Shown: piece by piece, positions 16,656 to 26,553 of the stretch
Numbering within the stretch: the stretch's first letter is position 1
Layout of the letters: each line of letters starts with the position of its first letter
Assembly: GCF_002104995.1 (NCBI RefSeq)
Contig: NW_024468282.1
Location: 1-64,000 of the forward strand
Length of the DNA stretch: 64,000 nucleotides
Direction: 5' to 3'
From: Linderina pennispora
Lineage: Eukaryota; Kickxellomycota; Kickxellomycetes; Kickxellales; Kickxellaceae
The notes under the pieces: generated by a model
The model's database searches: none
Told to the model about the DNA's origin: nothing
Seen by the model: only the letters and a program-made list of their open reading frames with translations
Made by a program: the position numbers and the translations under genes

Positions 16656-18256
16656 ATGAACCACAGCCTGCATCATTTGCAAAGCACACTGGCCAACACA
16701 GACCTCAATGGAGGCCGGCAACTACCGCTCTCGCCCGACGTGTCGCATGCGGCTGCCGCCATGGACGCATCCAACCCGCAGCTGCTCATGGACCCCTCGG
16801 ACCAGTATCTGAAGCCCGTCGCCCGCAGCACCACGCCGTCGTCGATGGAGAGCCGCCGGTCGTCGGTGTCTTCGAACGGCAGCAAGCTGGGCAACACCTT
16901 TGTCAGCAAACTGCATGAGTAAGTATACGCTGACCACAGAGATTCAATACGCTTGTTGGAGGGAAAGTGCGCGCGCATTGATGGGCGCCTCTCACGTCGT
17001 TGGCGGCATCCGCTCCCCCCCGTCAGTTGAGATTTTCCTTCACAAGTCCCTCGCGATGCACACCTGCTGACACGCACATGCCTTTATTCTTTAGGATGGT
17101 CAACGACAACCAGTACCAGCATCTGATTTCGTGGAACTTTTCGGGGACCTCGTTCGTGGTGTGCAATATCATGGAGTTCTCGCGCGAGCTGCTGCCCAAG
17201 CACTTCAAGCACAACAACTTTTCGAGCTTCGTGCGCCAGCTCAACATGTACGGCTTCCACAAGGTCAACAAATCGCCGCGCGGCCACCGGACGATGGCCG
17301 AGAACCAGATCTGGGAGTTCTCGCACCCAAAGTTTATTCGCGACCGCTCCGACCTGCTTGACCAGATCAAGCGCAAAACAATGGAATCCGAGTCGCTGCG
17401 GCGCGAGGCAGGCGACCTGCACGCGAGCTTTGTCATGCTTCAGGTCTCGCACACCGACTTGGTCAAGCGCGTCCACCACCTGCAGGAGAACCTGGGCGAG
17501 GTCATCCGCGAGCTGGGCGAGACCCGGAAGAAGCAGGCGACCCAGGAAGCTGTCGTGCGCCAGCTCTTGCACGTGTTGAAGCAGAACAACGTCAACGTCA
17601 ACATCCCGACCGACATTGACATCGATGCTACTCTTGGCTCGCAGGCCACGCGGCCATCAATATTCATCTCGGACCACGACACGGCCTCGCTATTGCAGCC
17701 GGAGCTCAACTACTCGACGTCGATGTCGTCGCTCGGCACCCAGCTGCAGCTCAGCCCCAACAGTTTCATTGGAGGCGTCTCGGGTTCGCCCGGCCCAAGC
17801 AGCCCCATCCCACAGCTCCAGCAGTTGGGCACCCAGCTGCACCATTCCACGTCCAACCCGTCGCTACATTTGAGCGCTAGCCAGCAGCAGCAGCAACAGC
17901 AGCAGCAGCAACACATCCAGCAGCAGCAGCAGCAGCGGGCTCAACAGCAGGCGCGCTTTGACCAGCAACAGCAACAGCAGCAGCAGCAAGGGCAACAGCA
18001 GGGGCAGCAGCAGGGGCAGCACAGCGGCAACACCGCCCACCAGTCCAGCCAGCAATCACTGCGCAGCGCCCTGGCCGGAGGTGACAGCCTGAGCGTGTAC
18101 GGACGGGCAGTAGGGTCGCCGCTTTCTGCGTCACCCGCATCGCCATCGGCACTGTCTGGAATCTCCGGCTCGCAGTTCTATTCCACCGGGCCAAGCACCA
18201 GCCTGTCGAGCAGCAGCTTGGCTTCGACCGACATGAAGGACCTGTACTCGCGATAG
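16656..18256 (+). CDS. Heat shock factor family transcription factor
   Basis: Nuclear DNA-binding regulator of stress or morphogenesis genes. There are two exons: 16656-16918 and 17095-18256, joined across a GTAAGTATAC...TTCTTTAG intron that falls inside the HSF domain, giving 474 residues. The DNA-binding domain (about residues 82-185) contains FVSKLHEM, the recognition helix region NNFSSFVRQLNMYGFHKV and the winged-loop end WEFSHPKFIR. An oligomerisation coiled coil (about residues 190-260, heptad-like LRREAGDLHASFVMLQ) follows, then a long Gln tract and a Ser-rich tail. Family members include Hsf1, Sfl1 and Mga1. The short DBD-to-coil spacing and lack of a response-regulator domain exclude Skn7. 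Which subgroup it belongs to is not decided. Confidence 0.93.
17880..18019 (+). repeat. CAG/CAA tract encoding polyglutamine
   Basis: Imperfect CAG and CAA repeats within the HSF gene encode runs of 5-10 Gln broken by His, Ile, Arg, Ala and Gly. This is a likely activation or phase-separating region and a likely site of length variation. Confidence 0.9.
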
Positions 18257-18756
18257 ATTTCTAGGCGGCCTGGCACCCCGTTGGCCTCGGCCCAAACACG
18301 TCGCCCTGCGGAGCGCGCCGCTAGGATGCGAATTTTTTTCGCCTTTGTGCAGATAATCTCCGCTCTTGCCCTCGTCGTTGTGCATGGCATGCATCGGAAT
18401 CACCGAGCAGGCTGCTCAAAAAGGAAACGACATGCTCACTGATGGTTCTTGCCCCATGTGCATGCGGCAACTCCCCTCGCATTCCACACAGAAATCCAGG
18501 CTACCTCCTCGACTCCATATCTGTTCCTCATCACCTCCCCTCCCTCTGTTTACTTTTGCCCACGTTTCACTCCGACGTACTACCTTCCCTATACTGTTTC
18601 TAGGTCGAGACCTTCATGTTCTCTTCAAATGTAATACTACTTTACGGCCTCTACTCTGGGCAGCACCACAATTACCAGTATGCCGAATGATTGACTGGGT
18701 AGATTCGCCGCATACCCTAAGCGGGTGGTGTGCGCTGTCTCTTGAATTACCCCATG

Positions 18757-19805
18757 CTATATGTTGACTGATGGCGTCTCAGCGGTTTCAACACGCAAGA
18801 AGGCAGTGCTCCCTGGCTCAGTCACCGCAATGAGCGCTGCCTCCTCATACGCTAGCCCAGTCAGCCTGCGCAGCTCTGCTGGGGTTGGGATAGGCTGGTC
18901 AGCGCTACACACCGCCATTACATAGCTGGGCACTTTGTGCTCGGTCCTCTTGTACTGGTTGGTGGGCTTGAAGACATCGTACAGTGCAAGGGTTCTTGAT
19001 GTCGGTGATGGATCGACCCTGCAGGCCCAGGGACTGGGTCCACGTTGCCTTATCTTTCGGATCAGTTCACCTATTCGCAATAAAGTTGGGGGAAGGAGTG
19101 AGATAGCATATAGAGCTGCAAGTCAGGTTTCTAAGAAGCGCCTGATCGAGAGACACGCCAAGACTGGGATTTTCTACGTCTTTATGTTACACAGGCGAGT
19201 GCTTCCTGGTAGGTAGCTGCAGATAACTTACCAAATTCCTTCTTTGGCGCTGAGCCCGACTGCTGCGGCGTGTCTCTGACCAGCTGCCTGCCCTTGCTGA
19301 TTTGTACATGCCGTATAACAGTGAATCCAAGGCGGCGCAAGTACGCATATGCAGTGTATACACCGACAAGCAGGTGTGCAGATCCCACCGCAAGCCGCCA
19401 AACTGCGCCTGTATCCAATGCCTGGCTGCTGTCTCTGACTGTTAGCACACCGCGCTCGTGCAAATGCACAAACTCTTCACCATTCAGCCTCATCTTGCCC
19501 CCCATGGACAGTCCAAATGTTTTGGTTATCACATTGACAGGCCTAGTCACTACCACGTCGCTACTGTCTGCGCTCCATTCTCCAGTGCCTGACTCCCGCC
19601 GGCTGTGGTGGGCAGCGCTAATCAAGTGCTCATATACGCTGAGCAGGATCTCGATGTGTTCAGGCTCGGTATCTGTTGCCGAGGGCGAAGAGACTTTTGA
19701 TGGGAGCTCACGAGGAATATCACGCTGCTTCTTGGAGTCATGAATGAACGTCAGAATCGAGTTCTGTGTGTCGTCGATATCGTCAATATCTACTGCTGCG
19801 CTCAT
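18757..19805 (-). CDS. SEN54: tRNA-splicing endonuclease subunit Sen54
   Basis: Structural subunit of the nuclear or mitochondrial-surface endonuclease that removes introns from pre-tRNA. There are two exons: 19805-19232 and 19070-18757, with the intron GTAAGT...GCGAATAG. The joined frame reads EFGELIRKIRQRGP and gives 295 residues. Supporting features are the N-terminal Sen54 region (LSMGGKMRLNGEEF, then VYTAYAYLRRLGFTVIRHV), which matches the family's EVYAYLKRLGY-type motif, and the C-terminal DVFKPTNQYKRTEHKVPSYVM block, which matches the conserved DVYKP...F end. It is shorter than the human protein because the central linker is short. Confidence 0.85.
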
Positions 19806-20793
19806 TGTAGAAATTATATATGCTAGACCCTAGGTAGTGGTTGAATACAGCCATTTTCACGCTGTATTTTTTTAGCCTAGTGCATTTTTGACTCTGGCCC
19901 TTAATATGCCGTTCTTGTGGGTACTTGCGAAATGGAACCTATTTGTACTTTCTACACCATAGCCATACAACATTCATATCACAATGTAATGGAAAATGCT
20001 CAAAGCAGATATTTATTATTTGGGAATTACGGCCAGGAGCAGTACGCTGCTTTCGTCGCAAAGCTATATTGGGTTTTACATATCGTAATAGATACAGGTA
20101 CTTGCTAAGAGCCCTCAGAAAATAGCAGCGTTTCGCATCAGTGAGTCCAGAACACTTGGGCATTGGCCGAAGCGATAGCGACCGCAGCGATGGCAAGAAC
20201 AGTGGCAAAGGCGTTCATTGTTGATTGGGGTTGGTTAGGTACTAAGGTGTGTTGTCAGATGATAATATAAAAGCCACAGGCTCAAGGCATGCCTTTTATA
20301 TGTGCTGAAGGGGGACTGCAAGGCCCATCTGGTCCCTCGGCATAGCTGTAGAAAAGTAATTGTGCCAATTACTAGTGAATTGTAATGATAGTGGTAGCTG
20401 GACACGCACTGGTAGCGGAATGAGCCATGCCGTACTCGCCCGTTCCCAATAGCACGGAATGTGATTGCTGCAATAAGTAGCAGAATGGTCTTATTCCGGA
20501 TATTGTCACACTTTCCTGCCTCTGCAATAAGATCATTGGCCAGTCCTTGCGTCGGGATTTCAAGTGAGTTACGTGCAATCCAAAGGAGAAATAACAGCAC
20601 GTTTAATTTGGTCAATTAGGTGAGCAGCAGTACTATGCAAACTGCCCCGAAGTGCAATTATCAAAATACGGCCATGGGACCAACAGGGAAGCTGATCACT
20701 GATCCTGCAATAATGATGCCAATGGTTTGAATGGTAGTAGTGGTCAGCTACAATGGCTCTTGATGCTGTCCGAAACTACAATAGTCACTCTTT
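19806..20793. other. AT-rich intergenic interval
   Basis: Apart from the micropeptide ORF at 20138-20218, about 1 kb between the divergent SEN54 promoter and the 3' end of the S1-like gene shows only short, featureless open frames. Confidence 0.4.
20138..20218 (-). CDS. Putative 26-residue secreted micropeptide or first exon of a small secreted protein
   Basis: A short ORF reads as a near-perfect signal peptide: MNAFATVLAIAAVAIASANA, then QVFWTH and a stop. The predicted cleavage is after ANA. A leader rich in AACC and CCCAATC sits just upstream, and TATA-like TTTTATAT lies about 50-60 bases upstream (near 20265-20275), so transcription is plausible. It could be a functional micropeptide, or exon 1 of a longer secreted protein with a donor near CCCAA/GTGTTC. 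No downstream exon was identified. Confidence 0.35.
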   Translation of the reverse strand: MNAFATVLAIAAVAIASANAQVFWTH

Positions 20794-22131
20794 TTATTGC
20801 TGGTGCATGCCGCCGTCGTTCTTTGGGTCAAACCCGGGGGTATCATCAACTATGCCATCAGTGCTGGTGTATGATGGTGGCCGGGCTGTGGGCTCGTCAG
20901 GTCGCTCCACATTATGAGTAACTTCGACCATTCCATGGTTCTCGCTTTCTGAATCGCATGATGTAGTGCTCCTGTATCTCCACCAACGCCTGTAGAAGAA
21001 TAAGGACATGAGTGAAATGATGATGATGGCAACTGGAATGCTTACAGAGAGCGCAACGATCTGTGCTTTTCCAAGCCCCTGGGATGCTGTAACCGAAGAA
21101 TCACCTACGTTCCCACTTGGTTCGTCTTGGTTGGCTGATGATGATAAAAATGTATCATGGACCGCCACAGTGCCAGTAGGGACCAAGTGATTGCTTGTAG
21201 TAGTGTTTGGTTCGGAACTGCCGTATCGGGCATATAAATCTCCGCTGATAAACTGGAAACCTCTGGGAATTGGAGCCGTTGCATTCTCGAATCCATACCA
21301 GTCATCATTACTAGCACTGGACTGCCCATCACTGGAAAATACAGAGATTGGGTTCGGGATGATGGTGTTTGCCCATTTGATAAAGTTGGAAAGTACCGTG
21401 TAGTAGCTGTAGGTCTTTGAGCTGCTACAAAAATCACCTCCGTACACAGCAGAGTGGCTATACAGGGCGGTTATAGCCATGTCCGAGTTAATTATGCCAT
21501 ATGCAATTCCATATGGAACATGGCAAGTTGTGTTCGCTGGGGATGCAGTTGTCCGTGTGGTACACCAGAGGTCAGCGGGGTTGGACGCATACTGAACCGA
21601 TGCCTGCTTGCATCCATCGTCGTCGCGCTTACCGTTGATGACTGCTGGTGAATTCCAAACCTGGTTTTCCACATCACTCAGCGAGTGTCGAACGTAGGCT
21701 CTGTTGGTCAATTCTTGCGGAAATACGTCGATCTTGTTGCTCCATGCTTCTTTGGCTTTGGAATTGAAAAATACAACTGCCAGATTGCTAGCATATGTGG
21801 TGGAGTTGTACTGGGGATTGATCGTGACCTTGTCAACGCTGACTATTTCCTTAGTTATCGGTGGCCCACCGGAATCAAGGGCTACCTGATACCGGGATAT
21901 ACCATTTGCATTATTAGATGTATCCACATCAAAGCAGCTAGCAGCAGCAAATGCAAGTCGGTTTGTAATTAAGGCCAGCTCGCATGACGTCTGCTTGCCG
22001 CTTTTCAAGAGAATGCCACCATGAGGAATCTTGGCCTGAGCAGCTGATGTCTCACGCTTTTGCAGCAGGCGACTAAAGGCAATCGATGGCTGGATAGGAA
22101 ATAGCAGCAGGCCAGTGACTATGATATTCAT
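20794..22131 (-). CDS. Membrane-anchored trypsin-fold (S1-like) protein lacking the catalytic triad
   Basis: A predicted 445-residue type I surface protein. An N-terminal hydrophobic signal (residues 1-18) is followed by an S1-like domain (about 35-260). Positions equivalent to the trypsin landmarks can be traced: GGILLKSGKQTSCELALITN for the GGxL region, AFAAASCF where proteases have TAAHC, and NLAVVFFN where they have DIALL. No GDSGGP is present; the nearest equivalent is around NTTCHVPYGIAYG. His, Asp and Ser are therefore all lost. Many Cys and N-glycosylation sequons (NST, NTT, NAT) suit an extracellular domain. A Ser/Thr stalk, one transmembrane helix (about 350-375, IVALSVSIPVAIIIISLMSL) and an acidic, Pro-rich cytoplasmic tail follow. 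I infer binding or sensing rather than proteolysis. Confidence 0.7.
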   Translation of the reverse strand: MNIIVTGLLLFPIQPSIAFSRLLQKRETSAAQAKIPHGGILLKSGKQTSCELALITNRLAFAAASCFDVDTSNNANGISRYQVALDSGGPPITKEIVSVDKVTINPQYNSTTYASNLAVVFFNSKAKEAWSNKIDVFPQELTNRAYVRHSLSDVENQVWNSPAVINGKRDDDGCKQASVQYASNPADLWCTTRTTASPANTTCHVPYGIAYGIINSDMAITALYSHSAVYGGDFCSSSKTYSYYTVLSNFIKWANTIIPNPISVFSSDGQSSASNDDWYGFENATAPIPRGFQFISGDLYARYGSSEPNTTTSNHLVPTGTVAVHDTFLSSSANQDEPSGNVGDSSVTASQGLGKAQIVALSVSIPVAIIIISLMSLFFYRRWWRYRSTTSCDSESENHGMVEVTHNVERPDEPTARPPSYTSTDGIVDDTPGFDPKNDGGMHQQ

Positions 22132-23090
22132 GCTACGGTGCCACTAGAAAGCAATAATATAATGTACAATAGCAGGTATACAGAGATGGGAAATATGAAA
22201 GCTGTGCAAAATAGAAAAAATAGAAAAAGAAGGCAAAGTTTGGCAGAGCGAAAAATCGCCATACTGGTTGAAATGGACACCAAAAGCTGCACTTGACAAC
22301 AAGCCACCCCGTATATCCTGTGTAAGCCTCGCCATATGTTCTCACCTATGAGGCTACAGCTTCAATCAAATACCTTGTGCTCGTGGCTGCACTTTCGACC
22401 GCCGTCTAATCTATCAATGTATCTGATTTAAGCGATTTTTCATGCACTCAAGACTCCAAGTGTTTGTCCATAGTCTTAATATATGCACTGCATGCCACCC
22501 CTTTGTTGAGCAGACAGTATGGTTGGTTAACCAATCGGTATGTTGGTTGAAAAGTGCTACTATTATCAAACGACTAGCACAGATATCACAATCACTTTTC
22601 ACTGTTAACTTTCAGAGAGTCCAGTAGTTATGAGCTTTATGGAATGAATATAACTAGAAATTGCTGAGAAAAAAGGGAGGATAGGCCATTTCGGCCCGCA
22701 ATGTTTATACAGGTAGGGATTTGGATCTGCACATGGTGGTGAAGGGCATGGGGTTGCCCGAATGTCGACAATTGGCTATGAGTGACTGCGGTGCGATCAC
22801 CACAAAGGGCATGGGGTTTCCCGAATGTCAGCACACTTCTTTTGCCAAAAATTCTGGGAGCAAATAGTAGCGAATGTGAATCAGGAGCGGCACGGACTTG
22901 TCAAAAGCTGCATGCGACTTTTTGTCTCTGAGTAGGTGCCGCTTTTGTGTGTACACCCATGTAGAGCACGCTTCTTGAGTCTCTCAGCCCTCCGTCTGTT
23001 TTGTTTACCTTGCCTGCTCCCGGCGTCTGCTATTGAGCTATATTATCTGCACACCTACTCTCGCTATATCTTGCGGATACCATTGGCAAA
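22132..23090. other. Intergenic region with a short direct repeat
   Basis: Divergent promoters of the S1-like gene and the NTPase gene. No gene is supported. It holds a duplicated 25-base element (listed separately) and CT-rich sequence just before the start at 23091. Confidence 0.45.
22742..22829. repeat. Pair of 25-bp direct repeats
   Basis: Two copies of AAGGGCATGGGGTT followed by (G/T)CCCGAATGTC, starting at 22742 and 22805, differ at one base and are spaced 63 bp apart. They lie 260-350 bp upstream of the NTPase start. They could be paired regulatory sites or the remnant of a small duplication. Confidence 0.7.
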
Positions 23091-25619
23091 ATGAGCGCCA
23101 ACAAGCATCACCAGCACAAAAGGTCAAGGGAAACCCGAACTCCCCAGTCCAGCTCACAGGTTCAGCAGGAAGTCACACGGCTTACCAGAGATGAAATGGT
23201 TTCCGAAGATAAGAAGAACCAACTCTCTGAGATTATACGCAGGACTGGCCATTCCACAGGGGCAGGCCACATCGACACTATGTACCAGTACAACCGCATG
23301 GTCGCACCAGGCATTCTCAAAGGTGTCTGTGAGCTTTGTGAGTTATTTGAAACGGCTGAGGTGGTATCTGTACCGGATTTTGCTCTTAATATCGGCGGCT
23401 ACTTTGCGCGCTATGTTAGCGCTGTCGACATTACCGATGCGGATACCGGTGAGTTGTACGAGGTCAGCGCCTATGCAATCAACTATGCCGTTCGTCCTGA
23501 GCTCGTATCGCAAATTACGGAGTGGATTATCAGTCATGGCAAGCACAACCGTCTCTCGACATGCAGCTTTTCCGGTGTGCCCATACCTGAGTTCGACGTA
23601 TACCGAAGCTCAGAAAAGCTGAGCACGGGTATTTGCTTTGTCCGCGAGCCACGCTCCAGATCCTCAGCAGTCAGCCAGTACAGGGGCAATCCTGGGTATA
23701 GCGCGGGAAGAACAATCAAACCTCTCCTTATCTCTGGACCGTGGGGAATAGGCAAGAGCCATTTGATGTTCGGCGCTGCTGCAAAACTAGCGTGCATACC
23801 CAAGGTGGTGGTTATATACATCGGCGACGCAGGCGACCTCATTGTGCAGCCGGGTTCCAATGACCAGTACATTGCGGTTATCGAGCATATTGCGTGTGCA
23901 TTCATCAACTACCCGCTTGCCTTAGACGCCATTTCCAGGTGGTACAGGAATTCTGGGACGTCACAGGCGAATCTGGCGGAGCATACGAACTTACTTCTGA
24001 AGGACATTCGTCAGGTTTGCATTGACAACACTGTCACGCCTGTATTCTTTGTGGACCACATCGAAAAGGTCGTTGGTATAGATGGTAACCAACTAGTCGT
24101 TGATGTTCTTGGATTGGGACAGAGCCAGCAGTTCATGGCAGTCGTATCGACATCAAACGCGAATAAGGTTGACGAGGTCGTTGGGTGTACAGAGCAGTGC
24201 ATCATTTCAGGGGTTCCCACGAATGCAGATATTGCAAATATTGCATTTGCTGTGCACCCATCACTGGAACTTTCTGCAGAGCAGTTGGAACGTGCCTCAG
24301 CCCAGTTGGATAACCACGCTGTTGATGTCGTATCGGCACTGACCCGTCTTAGCAACTACGTCGAGCGCAGGAGTGATGCCCAAGTCAGTACTTGTCTCCA
24401 CGGTTCCGATCCATTGCGAGTATGCATCAACGAGCAGATTCTGGAACGTAGCTCTAGGGTTCTGCGGCAACATTCAGCCTTCGTCACTCAAACCCTAAGC
24501 AAGACTGTTTCGAGGTTTGATGTCATGGACATGCACCGGGTGGGACCGGAAATTGGTGGTAGCATGTGGGTGATTTCAACCAAAACCGGAGACCTGCGCA
24601 CAAAGCTCCTGAGGATTAAGCTTGCTATTTTTAGGGAGCACCATGGGTTGAGTATGGAGCCTAATCTGTGTCGCGATTTGCAGTTTGTGGTTCCAGACTA
24701 TGCTCTTGGCAATGGCCAATATGCGTCTGCTGCATTTTGTCACCGCAGCGACTCGACTACTCAGCCAGCTGCTGCATGTGGTATCCTGTACCGGAGCTAT
24801 TTCAGCGGTACTGTTCATGAGCAGTTCCAGTGGATTTTTGATGGAGTCAGCTTAAAGCGCGATATCGATACGCCCACACGACTACGCTATTTCGATCTCT
24901 CATTTCTTGAGCTGGAGCAGCTGGTGGCGTCCGCGTATGCTTTGAGTGATGAGTCCAAAATGATAGTGTCAATCGATTTTGGTCGCAGGGTTTTCCAGCA
25001 TCGCCATTGCACCACATTTGGTGAGGCGACTACGATAGCCAGAGCAGCCGTTGAACGTATGAGCAAGGAACCGCCTAGGTATTTGCCAGTCAACAAGAAC
25101 GCGGAGATTGAGATTCGGTACTCGACAATGCTCTACTTCCCGACCATTGAATTTGACAAAGAGTGGAAGGGCAAAGGGATGAAGACGACTACATATGACC
25201 AAGGATCATTTATGCTGGCGCTTACCCGTATCGACTGGTTCACAAATGGCCGCTACACGAGCTGCAAAATCGAGGCAACTTGGATTGCCAATGATCCGAT
25301 CGAGCTCGAGATACCCTTATCCAGTAATGAGCCGGCAGTTCACAAGAGTAATCAGGACTACGGCATGGTCAAGACGCTAGAGTACGAAAATAGCTGGTCA
25401 GCCAGAGCGATTGGCATATTCAGCGGTATTGGGAAACGGGAAAATTTTGGCAATGTTAGCAAGGTGGACATGCTGGTAGTGACGCGTCAAGACCGTGTAG
25501 ATGGTATTATTCAGGGCAAGCACAGGCTGACTTCCATGGATCTGATGCATATGTCAAGATGCAGTCTTGTTGCCATTGAGACGATAGGTAAACTCAGGCG
25601 GACATTATCATATATCTAA
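23091..25619 (+). CDS. Orphan P-loop NTPase, 842 residues
   Basis: Single-exon gene from ATG 23091. The N-terminus is basic (KHHQHKRSRETR), so nuclear entry is possible. An N-terminal region of about 200 residues comes first. The P-loop domain follows: Walker A GPWGIGKSH (about residues 214-222), a Walker B-like strand TPVFFVDHIE (about 313-322) and a sensor-1-like strand FMAVVSTSNAN (about 345-356). This is AAA/STAND-like. A C-terminal region of about 400 residues ends in a beta-rich part (FPTIEFDKEW, IDWFTNGRYTSCKIEATW). I do not recognise the C-terminal domain. P-loop proteins of this size with variable C-termini occur in Crinkler/RHS-type families of fungi and oomycetes. That link is only suggestive, because no LFLAK-type leader or nuclease motif is seen. 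Confidence 0.75.
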   Translation: MSANKHHQHKRSRETRTPQSSSQVQQEVTRLTRDEMVSEDKKNQLSEIIRRTGHSTGAGHIDTMYQYNRMVAPGILKGVCELCELFETAEVVSVPDFALNIGGYFARYVSAVDITDADTGELYEVSAYAINYAVRPELVSQITEWIISHGKHNRLSTCSFSGVPIPEFDVYRSSEKLSTGICFVREPRSRSSAVSQYRGNPGYSAGRTIKPLLISGPWGIGKSHLMFGAAAKLACIPKVVVIYIGDAGDLIVQPGSNDQYIAVIEHIACAFINYPLALDAISRWYRNSGTSQANLAEHTNLLLKDIRQVCIDNTVTPVFFVDHIEKVVGIDGNQLVVDVLGLGQSQQFMAVVSTSNANKVDEVVGCTEQCIISGVPTNADIANIAFAVHPSLELSAEQLERASAQLDNHAVDVVSALTRLSNYVERRSDAQVSTCLHGSDPLRVCINEQILERSSRVLRQHSAFVTQTLSKTVSRFDVMDMHRVGPEIGGSMWVISTKTGDLRTKLLRIKLAIFREHHGLSMEPNLCRDLQFVVPDYALGNGQYASAAFCHRSDSTTQPAAACGILYRSYFSGTVHEQFQWIFDGVSLKRDIDTPTRLRYFDLSFLELEQLVASAYALSDESKMIVSIDFGRRVFQHRHCTTFGEATTIARAAVERMSKEPPRYLPVNKNAEIEIRYSTMLYFPTIEFDKEWKGKGMKTTTYDQGSFMLALTRIDWFTNGRYTSCKIEATWIANDPIELEIPLSSNEPAVHKSNQDYGMVKTLEYENSWSARAIGIFSGIGKRENFGNVSKVDMLVVTRQDRVDGIIQGKHRLTSMDLMHMSRCSLVAIETIGKLRRTLSYI

Positions 25620-26553
25620 CTTTTAATCAACACATAGGGCTGACTTTAGGAAATCACATCTTGAGCGAATGTTAGAAATGTCGCTTTGCTGACAGTGAGA
25701 TCTCATGTAAGAAATATGACGAAGAGAGCAGGCATTGCCCATGAGTCAGTAATGTTCCATATGGCCTACCATCGCTGCATGGTAGCCACCCACACAGAGA
25801 TACCAGTGCACCCCATGTTGTCACCAAGTCTAAAAGCCAGGGAAGTTGCCGAAATACCTTGGGGTATTTGCTTACTATGTTGAACGGTGGTTGTAGTATA
25901 ATCAACACGTATCCGTTGAGAGACTTGAAATACATCAAGTAATCTTTACCTATATAAGATTCTATAGTCTAAAAAGTGTCGGACCGTCCGCTAGAACCTT
26001 TTGAGTTGGTTAAAAATAAAACTCTTAAGCTTCAACACGAGTTTAGGTGACTTGCTGTGTAAACTCCTTTTTGATCTTGTGCGGCATCTGACCTTGTCGG
26101 TGAAACCAGGGTGACAAGTTGTTATTGTAGTGGCCACAGGTCTCCACTAGATATCTCCATTGGTTCAGTGCAAGAGCTGCTCTCATTGTTGGTCGGCCTA
26201 ATAACTTCCATGGTGTCATCATGGTGGTCATCACCGGCTGCGCAACACTCTTAGGATGTTTATTTATGAGCACCTATTGAATAAGGCCATATAGCTCTTC
26301 TAGCGGTCATGCAATGTTTGTGGGTTTATTTTATAAATTAATTTGTCTTATGAACATGCATAAGCGGTAGTATTTGGGCCACAATGGACCCAGTCTGTAT
26401 AGACTGATTCAAGCGACGGTATCAGTGCTAAGGGCCCCAAGAACCATGCAAGCCAGATAATTTTTAATAAAATGTTCTTAATGCTATGCATCTGCAATAA
26501 AGCAAAGCTGAACAGCATCATTTCTCTTCTTACTTGCCTATTGAATTTCTCAA
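25620..26553. other. AT-rich interval between the NTPase and the Fanzor remnant
   Basis: About 930 bp with no supported gene. AT content is visibly higher than in the flanking conserved genes. Any left end of the Fanzor element would lie here, but I cannot mark it because these elements lack terminal inverted repeats. Confidence 0.4.
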
